From the NCBI GenBank assembly GCA_007117785.1, contig SKFV01000029.1, positions 1 to 19,375 of the forward strand: DNA of 19,375 nt, given 5' to 3'. The translations under genes and the position numbers were made by a program. Source of the stretch: Pseudomonas sp. Its GTDB lineage: Bacteria; Pseudomonadota; Gammaproteobacteria; Pseudomonadales; Pseudomonadaceae. The notes under the pieces are model-generated. The model searched no databases and had not been told where the DNA came from. It worked only from the letters and a program-made list of their open reading frames with translations. Shown here in pieces: positions 1 to 7,300 of this stretch; position 1 is the first letter of the stretch, and each line of letters starts with the position of its first letter.

Positions 1-764
1 AAGGGGTAGCTGAGGATGGGCGTACGTATGCCGGCCATATCCAGCAACCGTGAGCTGTGCCCGGCGACGGCCTGCACCGCGCAGCCGCACTGGATGGTGC
101 CGCGGTTGGTTTTCACCCCGGTCAGCCGGCCCTGTTCGATCACCAGATCCTGCACTTCGGTCAGCTGGTGGATTTCCACCCCGTGCTTGGCCGCCTGTTT
201 GGCATAGCCCCAGGCCACGGCATCATGCCGCGCGGTGGCGCCGTCCTTGTGCCAGAGACCTGCCAGCACGGGTAAATGACCGGGGTCCAGGTTCAGTGTC
301 GGTACCAGCTCGGCCACCTGCTGACGGTCGAGCATCTCGGTGCGCCCACCAAAGTGGATGTTCACTTCCGCGCGCTGGCGGAAGGCGCGCACCGTGGCAT
401 CGGTGTGCGCCAGAGTCAGTTGCCCACGCTCGGAATACATGATGTTGAAGTCGAACTCGTTGGCCAGGTTCTTGAACAGGCGCACGGATTCGGAATAGAA
501 GCGCACCCCTTCCGGGGTAAGGTAGTTGGAGCGGATCACGGCGGTATTGCGCGCGGTATTGCCGCCGCCGAGGTAGCCCTTGTCCAGTACCGCGACTTTG
601 GTGATGCCGTGATAGCGGGCCAGGTAGTAGGCAATGGCCAGGCCGTGGCCGCCGGCACCGATGATCACCACGTCATAGCGTGGCTTGAGTTCTACCGCTG
701 GCGGCAGATCGACCTCGGCCGGGTAGTCGGCGGACAGGCCGTATTTGAGCAGATTGAAAGGCAT
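1..764 (-). CDS. mgdA: Sarcosine oxidase beta-type FAD oxidoreductase, probable N-methylglutamate dehydrogenase subunit (N-terminal part)
   Basis: An open frame begins at ATG 764 and has no stop before the window edge; 254 residues are visible. GGAG lies 6 nt before the ATG. The protein starts MPFNLLKYGLSADYP. A Rossmann FAD motif, GAGGHG, is at residues 36-41, followed by TARNTAVIRSNY (70-81) and ARHDAVAWGYA (178-188), as in beta subunits of heterotetrameric sarcosine oxidases. The histidine in ARHD (180) is my best candidate for the covalent flavin attachment site; His172 is the alternative. Known homologues are SoxB (sarcosine oxidation) and MgdA of N-methylglutamate dehydrogenase. I favour MgdA because gmaS and mgsABC are in the same window; SoxB cannot be excluded from sequence. 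The gene follows purU by 35 bp on the same strand, so the two are probably cotranscribed, with the remaining subunits expected off the left edge. Family is near certain; the substrate is inferred. Confidence 0.85.
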   Translation of the reverse strand, partial: MPFNLLKYGLSADYPAEVDLPPAVELKPRYDVVIIGAGGHGLAIAYYLARYHGITKVAVLDKGYLGGGNTARNTAVIRSNYLTPEGVRFYSESVRLFKNLANEFDFNIMYSERGQLTLAHTDATVRAFRQRAEVNIHFGGRTEMLDRQQVAELVPTLNLDPGHLPVLAGLWHKDGATARHDAVAWGYAKQAAKHGVEIHQLTEVQDLVIEQGRLTGVKTNRGTIQCGCAVQAVAGHSSRLLDMAGIRTPILSYP

Positions 765-799
765 CGTGACTCCTCGCGCAGCGCGCCGGTGTGCGTGGC

Positions 800-1657
800 T
801 TAGCGGAATATGACCGTACGTTCGCCGTTGAGAAACACCCGGTGTTCAAGGTGGTATTTCACTGCCCGCGACAGCGTCAGGGTTTCGATATCGCGGCCGA
901 TGGCGACCAGGTCATCCGGGCGCAGGCCGTGATCCACGCGCTCCACTTCCTGTTCGATGATCGGGCCTTCGTCCAGATCCGAGGTGACGTAGTGGGCGGT
1001 GGCGCCAATCAGCTTGACCCCGCGCTCCCAGGCCTGATGGTAAGGCTTGGCGCCCTTGAAGCCGGGCAGGAAAGAGTGGTGGATGTTGATTGCGCGGCCC
1101 GCCAGATAGCGACACAGATCATCGGACAGAATCTGCATATAGCGCGCCAGAACCACCAGCTCGGTGCCGGTGTCTTCGATCAGTTTGCGCAGCTCGGCTT
1201 CCTGGTCGGCCTTGGTCTGCGCGGTTACCGGCAGGTAGACAAAACGGATGCCTTCGCGCTCGGCCATGGGGCGCAGGTCCAGGTGGTTGGAGACGATGGC
1301 GCTGATCTGCATTTTCATCTCGCCCTTGTGATAGCGATAAAGCAGGTCAGTCAGGCAATGATCATATTTGCTGACCATGAGTATCACTTTCATCGGCGTG
1401 CTGTTGTCGTGCAGGGCCCATTGCATAGCAAATTTTTCGGCTACGGTGCCAAAGCCCTCGCTCAGGCTATCGGCAGTGGACGGGCTGTCTGCATTGAAGC
1501 GAAACACGGCGCGCATGAAGAAGCGGTCATGAAACTCGTCATCGAACTGGGCCATCTCGCTGATGTAGCAGCCGCAGTTGGACAGGTAGGTGGTGACAGC
1601 GGCAACGATGCCCGAGTTGGCCGGGCAACTGATGGTCATGGTGTAGGACGTGGACAT
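800..1657 (-). CDS. purU: Formyltetrahydrofolate deformylase
   Basis: 285 residues, the usual PurU length. It hydrolyses 10-formyl-tetrahydrofolate to formate and tetrahydrofolate in the cytosol. An N-terminal ACT-like domain covers roughly residues 1-85. The C-terminal formyltransferase fold carries NIHHSFLPGF (191-200), with the catalytic Asn and His, and AHYVTSDLDEGPII (221-234), with the catalytic Asp. ATG 1657 is chosen over the GTG at 1672 because GGAG lies 5 nt before it and would fall inside the longer frame. It precedes the mgdA/soxB-like gene by 35 bp. A dehydrogenase that loads methyl-derived C1 units onto tetrahydrofolate needs an outlet for formyl-tetrahydrofolate, and PurU provides it while regenerating the cofactor. 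In glycine-betaine clusters of Pseudomonas purU sits beside soxBDAG; here it leads the transcript. Confidence 0.95.
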   Translation of the reverse strand: MSTSYTMTISCPANSGIVAAVTTYLSNCGCYISEMAQFDDEFHDRFFMRAVFRFNADSPSTADSLSEGFGTVAEKFAMQWALHDNSTPMKVILMVSKYDHCLTDLLYRYHKGEMKMQISAIVSNHLDLRPMAEREGIRFVYLPVTAQTKADQEAELRKLIEDTGTELVVLARYMQILSDDLCRYLAGRAINIHHSFLPGFKGAKPYHQAWERGVKLIGATAHYVTSDLDEGPIIEQEVERVDHGLRPDDLVAIGRDIETLTLSRAVKYHLEHRVFLNGERTVIFR

Positions 1658-1672
1658 CCAGGCTCCTCGCAC

Positions 1673-1690
1673 TCAGATATTCATATCTGA
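1673..1690. promoter_or_regulatory. 8-bp dyad in the purU leader, operator or RNA-hairpin candidate
   Basis: TCAGATAT, a 2-nt TC spacer, then ATATCTGA form a perfect inverted repeat between the purU ribosome site and its promoter, ending 16 bp before the ATG. It could be an operator for a dimeric regulator or a leader hairpin that limits ribosome access. The dyad is seen directly; the function is inference. Confidence 0.5.
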
Positions 1691-1751
1691 CAGATTAATT
1701 CATATATAAAGAAAAATTACGCTCAGGAATAAAATATTCGCGCTGTGTTTT

Positions 1752-1780
1752 TTTATAAGCGAATGAAGTGCAGTGGTCAA
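1752..1780 (-). promoter_or_regulatory. Consensus sigma-70 promoter for purU
   Basis: On the minus strand TTGACC (1780-1775) and TATAAA (1757-1752) are separated by exactly 17 bp, close to the ideal -35/-10 pair. Expected transcription start is near 1745, giving a leader of about 90 nt that contains the 1673-1690 dyad. The surrounding AT-rich stretch 1690-1850 codes for nothing that I can support. Confidence 0.65.
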
Positions 1781-1858
1781 TACTGTGAGGAAAATAAATA
1801 TCCTGAGGGGAATTTTTCTTGGGGTCTGAAAACGTTGATGTAATAGGTCCGGTGTGTA

Positions 1859-2096
1859 AGCCAGGTTGGCGCTGACCGGTTCTGGACACGCCGTGAACCC
1901 CCTTCGGGACCGGCCAGCCGATCACAGATCGGCTGTCGTTCGGCTGCGCACGAAGCAGTGCTTCGTAAACGCTTGCCTCACCCCTGGGGGCTCGTAGATG
2001 CCCGTAGAAAATTGCTCCTGCATTTTCTGCGCTTCCGCCATCCATGGCGGTCGCCTGGCATCTAACGGTCCAGAACCGGTCAGCGCCAACCTGGCT
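1859..2096. repeat. 238-bp MITE-like element with 29-bp perfect terminal inverted repeats
   Basis: The sequence at 1859-1887, beginning AGCCAGGTTGGCGCTGACC, recurs as its exact reverse complement at 2068-2096. The interior holds further hairpins: CAGCCGATC/GATCGGCTG (1915-1935, loop ACA), ACGAAGCA/TGCTTCGT (1950-1966), AGAAAAT/ATTTTCT in about 1995-2030, and CCGCCAT/ATGGCGG (2035-2050). There is no transposase and no credible gene inside; open frames across it are by-products of its structure. Size, perfect ends and intergenic position fit a non-autonomous mobile element or a folded intergenic repeat. I see no convincing target-site duplication; a TA occurs at 1857-1858 and 2096-2097 but is weak evidence. 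Whether other copies exist cannot be told from this window. Confidence 0.7.
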
Positions 2097-2221
2097 ATCG
2101 ACGTCTTGTGCAATTAATCAGCGTTTCCTGATCCGCCTCTTAGCCTAAGGCCTAATGGTCTTGTTCCCCCGTAGTCCCTAGCATCGAGCGCTCAATCAAT
2201 GTCCGAGATACGAGCGCCACA

Positions 2222-3691
2222 ATGCACAACAACAGCGACTATCAAAGCCAGCGTAAGCCCCGCTCCGCGTTCAAGACCCGGCGCGAATACCTGGAGCACG
2301 AGCTTGAGGTTATGGCCCCCAGACGCTGGCGCATCAACCTGCCCGGCCGTGATTACCGTTTCGAGTTTGAAGACTGGGTGCCAGCCATGGCCGCGACTAT
2401 CGGCAAGGTGGTGATGGTCGCGGCGATTGTCAGTACCTTTGCTGCCCAACTTGGCCTGTCGGCCGAGTTTGTGACCGAGAACGTGCGCTTTGAAATGCTC
2501 ATTGCCGCCGTGCTCTTCGTGATTCTGGTCTCCGGCTTTATCAACCCCAACAGCAACCTGGCGGGCACTCACGGCCCTTTGATTCCGATGATCCCGCTGA
2601 TCGTTGCCTCGGGCGGCCACCCCATGGCGCTCGGCATCATGATCGGGGTTCTGGGTTTTATTCTGGGCATCACCAAGTGCGGCAGCCTGCTGGCGCGGTT
2701 GACCAGTAACGGAGTCTGTGGCGGTTTGCTGTTATATCTGGGTTTTATCGGCATCACCTCGCAGATTGCCAAACTGTTCAGCTGGGCCGAGGGGTTTGAG
2801 GGTGGGCATATTGCCTTTGTCATCCTGATTGCAACCATCGTCATGTATGCCTGGCTGGAACATATCAAGATGCGCTGGCTGGCAATTCCTCTTGGTTCGG
2901 TGATGGCAGCCAGCATTGCCTTTGCCTTGGGTGCCCCTTTCGAGTTCACTACCGAGCCGGGTATTCCCAACATGAACCCGGCCTATTGGTGGGGTGAGGA
3001 TACCGGCTGGCAACTGGGCTTGCCTGAGTTCCATCACTTCCTGGCGGTGGCACCCTTTGCCGTACTGGCGGTGGCCATGTGGTCACCGGATTTTCTTGGG
3101 CATCGGGTGTTCCAGCAGCTGAACTATCCACCCAAGGCGCAGAAGGTGTTGATGAATATCGACGACACCATGTGCACTGCGGGCACCCGGCAAGTGGTTG
3201 GCAGCCTGCTCGGGGGCGGCAATATTGCATCGTCCTGGGGCACCTACATTGTGCCGGCAGCGATTGCCAAGCGGCCGATTGCAGCGGGTGCAGTGCTGAC
3301 CGGGGTGCTGTGCATCATCACCGCCTTGCTCGGTTATCCGATGGACCTGGCGATCTGGCCACCGGTGCTCAGCGTGGCGCTGATTGTTGGTGTGTTTCTG
3401 CCGCTGATGGAAGCCGGTATGCAGATGACCCGGGAAGGCAAGACTACCGAATCGGCAGCTATCGTGATTGTCTCCTCGGCGCTGGTCAATCCGGTGTTTG
3501 GCTGGTCGCTGACGGTATTGCTCGACAACCTGGGGTTGATCGGCTGCAAGGAGCGCGGCAAGAGTCTGGGGCATATCGGCCGCTGGATTATCCCCGGCCT
3601 GGTGTTTGCCGTGCTATGCAGCGTAATGGCCGCGATTGGCATGTTCCCGGGCGTCCCACCAATGCTGGAAAGCTTCCGGGTTGAGGTCTGA
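2222..3691 (+). CDS. DUF3360-type polytopic inner-membrane protein, putative permease
   Basis: 489 residues with a soluble N-terminus of about 55 residues ending in YRFEFEDWVPA, then about ten or more hydrophobic segments rich in Gly and Pro (for example VVMVAAIVSTFAA, FEMLIAAVLFVILVSGFI and AVLTGVLCIITALLG). The FEDWVPA entry, the NPNSNLAGTHGPLIPMIP stretch and the overall length match my recollection of the DUF3360 family. Its members look like secondary transporters, possibly of the SulP/NCS2 fold, but to my knowledge have no assigned substrate. ATG 2222 has only a weak ribosome site, but there is no better in-frame start upstream. It is the first gene right of the 238-bp repeat, diverges from purU, and ends 7 bp before a convergent gene. 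Its place between two halves of a methylamine gene set makes uptake of a methylated amine or C1 compound a reasonable guess and no more. Confidence 0.8.
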   Translation: MHNNSDYQSQRKPRSAFKTRREYLEHELEVMAPRRWRINLPGRDYRFEFEDWVPAMAATIGKVVMVAAIVSTFAAQLGLSAEFVTENVRFEMLIAAVLFVILVSGFINPNSNLAGTHGPLIPMIPLIVASGGHPMALGIMIGVLGFILGITKCGSLLARLTSNGVCGGLLLYLGFIGITSQIAKLFSWAEGFEGGHIAFVILIATIVMYAWLEHIKMRWLAIPLGSVMAASIAFALGAPFEFTTEPGIPNMNPAYWWGEDTGWQLGLPEFHHFLAVAPFAVLAVAMWSPDFLGHRVFQQLNYPPKAQKVLMNIDDTMCTAGTRQVVGSLLGGGNIASSWGTYIVPAAIAKRPIAAGAVLTGVLCIITALLGYPMDLAIWPPVLSVALIVGVFLPLMEAGMQMTREGKTTESAAIVIVSSALVNPVFGWSLTVLLDNLGLIGCKERGKSLGHIGRWIIPGLVFAVLCSVMAAIGMFPGVPPMLESFRVEV

Positions 3692-3698
3692 TGGCTGC

Positions 3699-4341
3699 CT
3701 ATAGCTCATCTTCCAACCAACGTTTGATCTGTCGTCGATACCGCCGTGAGGTTTTGCTGATGGTGTCAATCGAGTTGGGCCGTAGTGTGACCCTGTTGCT
3801 GTCACTGTCAAAGTGGATGTCGAATCGCCTGACTGCCCCGAAGGGAGCGTTGTCCGAGCCGTAGATCGAGATCACGTGAAACTCGAGGGATTTGAGTTTG
3901 ATATCAGGGTCAATCGGGACGCCCTGATCCAGTTCGATGCCCGCCTCGCGCGCAACGTGATCGAGAATTTGCCGGAAGGAAAATACATCGAGGCATTCAC
4001 CGGATGCCAATGGACCTTGCCGGGTCCATGAACTGCGCAAGGTCCTGTCCCCGCTGGCATCAGTTTCGCCATCGGTTACTGCGCTGAAATGGCAGCCCTG
4101 AGATGTCGTCAGGCGCGCCATAAAGAAATAGATAAAGATCGACTCCTGGCTCATATTGCAAATAAGGCAGGGGGAGTCGAGATCCTCACCGCCGACGCCC
4201 TTGTTGATCAGAACGCGTGGGCGACGTTGCCGGTGGTAGCTGTGGAAAAAGCAGCTGGGCATAAAACAGCCAGACAAGCAGCATGGCCATATTGATGGCT
4301 ATGGTGATCATTGACGCATTCTGTTCAATCCAGCCCGGCAT
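3699..4341 (-). pseudogene. Membrane-anchored hypothetical protein broken by a one-base frameshift
   Basis: The intact-looking start is ATG 4341, with AAGGA 5 nt upstream, encoding MPGWIEQNASMITIAINMAM and a single transmembrane segment ending LLVWLFYAQLL. The reading frame then leaves the conserved-looking continuation. The other frame resumes as FHSYHRQRRPRVLINKG and runs to the TAG at 3699. The break falls in a run of five T (minus strand; A at 4246-4250); removing one T joins the frames as LLFHSYHRQRRPR. The repaired protein would have 213 residues: a short periplasmic end, one membrane helix, a basic stop-transfer stretch, and a cytosolic domain with LDSPCLICNMS, TRQGPLASGECLDV and a basic tail. 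I vaguely recall similar anchored proteins in Pseudomonas and Halomonas but cannot name a family. It may be a real pseudogene or a sequencing error in the homopolymer. Confidence 0.7.
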
Positions 4342-4496
4342 CTTGTCCTTTGATCAGCGCATAAATGACCTGTGGCAGGCATCAGGGTCTGATGTCTGAG
4401 ACCATTTCCTGGCTGATGAAGATCCAACATAAGCCGGGCTGCTGCAGAAGCAAGACAATTATTCCGCTAATTATTGGTTTACTGGTTGCGTGCCGA

Positions 4497-6314
4497 TCAG
4501 TGATCGGCCTCCAGGCTCTTCAGGTCATGCACTCCGGGCTGAAATGCCCAACGGTTGTCGTTATAGACCTTGCCTTGCCAGCGCTCGACAAGCTGGTGGT
4601 ATTCCTTGCCAGGAAGAAATTCAGCCAGAAACTGATTGATGGCTCTGAGCAGTCCGGCATTGCCGGGCTGGTTGGCGACGGCAGCGCAGTAGAACCAGAG
4701 CTCTTTGCTCAGGTTGCCCGGGATTATCTCCAGCTGACCTGACCAAGGACTGTCACTCCCGGTGCACGCCCAGTGATAAATCGGCAGGTCGACGGCGAAA
4801 GCATCTACGGTGCCGTTGGCCAGACAATCATGGATCAGACTCTGGTCGTTATAGGCCAGCAGATTGGCCAGTTCGATACGACCTCCCCCTGTATGGCGGT
4901 TGCTTTCCCAACGCAGCCCGGCCTGTTCCAGAACATCGAGCGCCGCCGGATCGTTGATGCAACCCAGCACTTTGCCTTGCAGGTCATCCAGACGCTGGAT
5001 ACGGCTGTCACCGGTGCGCTTGGCCAATACATAGGGAAGAAATACATAGGGATCGGAAAAGGCTACCTGGTCATAATCGGGCACCGGTGGCATGGCACTC
5101 CAGACCAGATCCACCTCTGGTTCGCGGCGTCGAACCCCCGCTTCCAGTAATTGCAGGCAGCGATCCCAAGGGTATTCTACAAACTGACAGGTCACGCCCA
5201 GCCAGCGGGCAAAGGCGCGGGCCAGTTCGGCGTCCATGCCCTGCAGGGGGTCGCTTGGGTGTTGGCGGAAGGAGAGCCCCTTGAAATGTGGCTCAATTGC
5301 AATCCGCAGCACCCCCCGTTGTTGAATATCCGCAAGGCGGCCACCCCGGGTGCCGGAATCCAGTTTTTCTTCCGCCAGCAACCGTTGCAGAGCCTGGGGT
5401 CGTTGCTCAGCCGGCAGTTCACTGTGCAGCGAATGCATGTCATGCAATAGATCCAGACTCCAGTTGTTGCGCGCCAGCAGATGTTGATCGGCTGCCTCAC
5501 CCAGCGCAACGCCTGCGGCCATGACCTTGTTGTTGGCTTCAATCTCATTCAGGTGGTCGGCCATATGGTCTAGCTGGCGATGCAGTGTCTGCAGGGATTC
5601 GCTGACCCTCTGACCGAGTAACTCCAGACGGGAATCCGCATCCTGCAGCAGGTTTTGCAGCTGATCGCTGACCGGGGTCAGGTCAATCTGGGCATAGGCC
5701 TGTTGTGCCTTTTCCTGAGTACTTTGTGCCAGCTCGCGGATTTCCTGGGCGACGACGGCAAAGCCTCGACCTTGCTCGCCGGCATGCGCAGCTTCAATCG
5801 CGGCATTGATTGAGAGTAACTGTACGGTTCGTCCAATCTGGTCGATGGCATCAATCACACGCCGGGAGGACTGGCTGCGTTCCGCAAGGGCGCCAGACAG
5901 CTCGGTAAACTCGCTACTGAAAAAGGCCTGGGTGCCACGCAGCTCAAGATCCATCTCGGTGCGCAATTGCTCTGCACTGCAACTGCTGCTGCCCAGGTTG
6001 TCTCGGGTCTGGGCAAGAAAAGACAACTGCTCGCTACTGCGTGCTGCAATTTCAGCAAAGGTGCCTTCGACCTGTTCGATGGCCTGACGTGCATGCCTTT
6101 GTAGTGCCTGTACTCGGCCTAGCAATAGGGCAATGCCGTCATCCTGATCCGGCATCCGGGGCTGGTTGCCCAGACGTTCGCGCAGGCCGGCAGGCATGCG
6201 GCCCTGTTCAAGTTGCAGGGCGCTGGCCCAGTCGCCAGTCAACAAGGCCTGTTGCCAGTCGTCCAGCATTGGCTGGTGGGGTTGCGGGCGAGCAGGACGT
6301 GAAAACCAGCTCAT
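4497..6314 (-). CDS. Soluble methyl-accepting chemotaxis protein fused to a substrate-binding (SBP_bac_3) domain
   Basis: 605 residues, with no signal peptide and no transmembrane segment. Residues 1-70 are unassigned. About 70-300 form the helical signalling part, with the conserved hairpin tip HAGEQGRGFAVVAQE at 177-191 that contacts CheA/CheW. About 327-590 form a type-3 solute-binding domain: RGVLRIAIEPHFKG, then GMDAELARAFARWLG, then VDLVWSAMPP and FSDPYVFLPYVLAKR. This order is unusual, because such binding domains are normally periplasmic and N-terminal. As built, the sensor should sit in the cytosol and read an internal metabolite. The Arg that binds the alpha-carboxylate in amino-acid binders (TPER motif) is replaced by VPDYDQV. 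ATG 6314 has AGGAG 5 nt upstream and follows the stop of the B3/B4 gene by 9 bp, so the two are cotranscribed. Confidence 0.9.
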   Translation of the reverse strand: MSWFSRPARPQPHQPMLDDWQQALLTGDWASALQLEQGRMPAGLRERLGNQPRMPDQDDGIALLLGRVQALQRHARQAIEQVEGTFAEIAARSSEQLSFLAQTRDNLGSSSCSAEQLRTEMDLELRGTQAFFSSEFTELSGALAERSQSSRRVIDAIDQIGRTVQLLSINAAIEAAHAGEQGRGFAVVAQEIRELAQSTQEKAQQAYAQIDLTPVSDQLQNLLQDADSRLELLGQRVSESLQTLHRQLDHMADHLNEIEANNKVMAAGVALGEAADQHLLARNNWSLDLLHDMHSLHSELPAEQRPQALQRLLAEEKLDSGTRGGRLADIQQRGVLRIAIEPHFKGLSFRQHPSDPLQGMDAELARAFARWLGVTCQFVEYPWDRCLQLLEAGVRRREPEVDLVWSAMPPVPDYDQVAFSDPYVFLPYVLAKRTGDSRIQRLDDLQGKVLGCINDPAALDVLEQAGLRWESNRHTGGGRIELANLLAYNDQSLIHDCLANGTVDAFAVDLPIYHWACTGSDSPWSGQLEIIPGNLSKELWFYCAAVANQPGNAGLLRAINQFLAEFLPGKEYHQLVERWQGKVYNDNRWAFQPGVHDLKSLEADH

Positions 6315-6323
6315 GACGTCTCC

Positions 6324-6992
6324 TCAGGCTGATTGACGGAGATGGTTACCCTGTTCGGGGCCGGTGCAGTAGCGGTTGAGGTCGGCTTGCAGGGCCTCGG
6401 CGGTAGTTCGCAAATGGCTAAGCGGGGTATCGGCATGGCCCTGCACGATCACCAGGGCTTCGCGGCTGTCGTCCTGCAAGGCAGTTGCGGCGCACTGACG
6501 ATAATCCATTCGGCAGATGACCTGCTGGTCGGCATCCACATAGAGGTATTCCCCCGACGGCAGTTGCTGCACCTGACCGCTACCGAGGCCGATAAATTCT
6601 TCATGGCCCTGGCCCAGCTTCAGGCTGACCGGCAGGGTCAGATGGCGCAGATCATGCGCGCCGATCGACAGCCCGGATACCAGTGACCAGTGGTTATACA
6701 GATCAACCACTGGCGCAATGCTGTGCAGCTGCCCGTCGCGAAGAAACTGTTGCAGCAAGGCCTGGGGGGAGGCGGGGTAGCGACGTGCTGAACGTCCGAC
6801 CTGTAAACGCAGATCATCAAAACCTGCTATATGCAGGCGACTTTTAGCCAGATCCAGCTGCTCACGCAGCTCGATCAGGCGCTCGTTCAGACACCGGGTA
6901 AAGTGGCGATTGCATAACCCGTGAACGGAAAAAGCGATAACTTTCAGGCCGAGGCTGTCGGGTGTCAGTAAACGAAAAATCGGGTTTAACAT
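6324..6992 (-). CDS. B3/B4 tRNA-binding-domain protein
   Basis: 222 residues from ATG 6992, chosen over the upstream start at 7028 because AAGGA lies 7 nt before it. The body resembles stand-alone B3/B4 domain proteins, a fold shared with the phenylalanyl-tRNA synthetase beta chain: YPASPQALLQQFLRDGQL, PVVDLYNHWSLVSGLSIGAHD and LPSGEYLYVDADQQVICRMD. Stand-alone members have been proposed to act on mischarged tRNA or amino-acid-like ligands, but their roles are mostly unproven. The gene is first in a two-gene unit and its TGA is followed within 9 bp by the chemoreceptor ATG, so translation is probably coupled. A sigma-54 promoter lies about 85-110 bp upstream. The family call is fairly sure; I make no claim about the reaction. 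Confidence 0.78.
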   Translation of the reverse strand: MLNPIFRLLTPDSLGLKVIAFSVHGLCNRHFTRCLNERLIELREQLDLAKSRLHIAGFDDLRLQVGRSARRYPASPQALLQQFLRDGQLHSIAPVVDLYNHWSLVSGLSIGAHDLRHLTLPVSLKLGQGHEEFIGLGSGQVQQLPSGEYLYVDADQQVICRMDYRQCAATALQDDSREALVIVQGHADTPLSHLRTTAEALQADLNRYCTGPEQGNHLRQSA

Positions 6993-7070
6993 GGCGGCAT
7001 CCTTGAGCGTTGAGGCGCTCGATTGCATCGGCTGCGGGCACGGCCAGGTGCCCCAGCTGAATTTCAGTGA

Positions 7071-7092
7071 TTGCTATAGGGGGCTATAGCAA
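7071..7092. promoter_or_regulatory. 9-bp perfect dyad over the -12/start region of the chemoreceptor promoter
   Basis: TTGCTATAG, a GGGG spacer, then CTATAGCAA form a perfect inverted repeat. One arm contains the -12 TTGC of the sigma-54 promoter (7089-7092), and the other reaches the expected start site near 7077. A protein bound here would block promoter opening; otherwise the downstream arm would start the transcript. The symmetry is seen directly, the role is inferred. Confidence 0.6.
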
Positions 7093-7104
7093 GGCCTGTG
7101 CCAG
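7088..7104 (-). promoter_or_regulatory. Sigma-54 promoter for the B3/B4-chemoreceptor unit
   Basis: The minus strand reads CTGGCACAGGCCTTGCT. It matches the sigma-54 consensus (TGGCAC, then TTGC) with GG at -24 and GC at -12 separated by exactly 10 nt. Expected start is near 7077, about 85 nt before ATG 6992. Sigma-54 promoters need an ATPase activator; none is encoded in the window. Confidence 0.8.
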
Positions 7105-7300
7105 CTAATGAAAATGGGTGACCGGTGGTGCTGTACCAAGGGTAAAAAATGTGTGAAGGGGCTGAAATGCCAAGGGGGTCACACTTTCATTGCCGTTTGA
7201 GCGGCTGCGTGGCGAACAGGCCAAAGCGGAGGTGGGTGATTTCAGGGCGCAAGACGCGCCAGGGCGCCAGACTGGGGCAGCCTGGCACGTGCAAAAAGTA
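7105..7300. other. Non-coding interval upstream of the chemoreceptor promoter
   Basis: This stretch between the sigma-54 promoter and the end of the regulator gene shows no credible gene on either strand. It holds an inverted repeat, GTGTGA (7151-7156) and TCACAC (7179-7184), separated by 22 nt and centred about 90 bp before the expected start, where activators of sigma-54 usually bind. Just past the regulator stop, ATCAG-AG-CTGAT (spanning the stop) is followed on the minus strand by five T, a poor terminator candidate because the loop is only 2 nt. Confidence 0.45.

Noticed and set aside
791..1690. Long plus-strand frame of 299 codons opposite purU
   Set aside because: It is the antisense shadow of purU, which has the motifs, length and ribosome site of a real gene.
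1857..2097. TA target duplication at the ends of the 238-bp element
   Set aside because: The two TA steps are offset by one base relative to the inverted ends, and a 2-bp match is expected by chance.
1695..2113. Minus-strand open frames of 63 and 116 codons across the 238-bp repeat
   Set aside because: They run through inverted repeats and hairpins, have no ribosome site and resemble no protein; they are by-products of the repeat.
4492..4508. Perfect palindrome GCCGATCA-G-TGATCGGC over the chemoreceptor stop codon, considered as terminator
   Set aside because: The loop is a single base and no T run follows on the minus strand.
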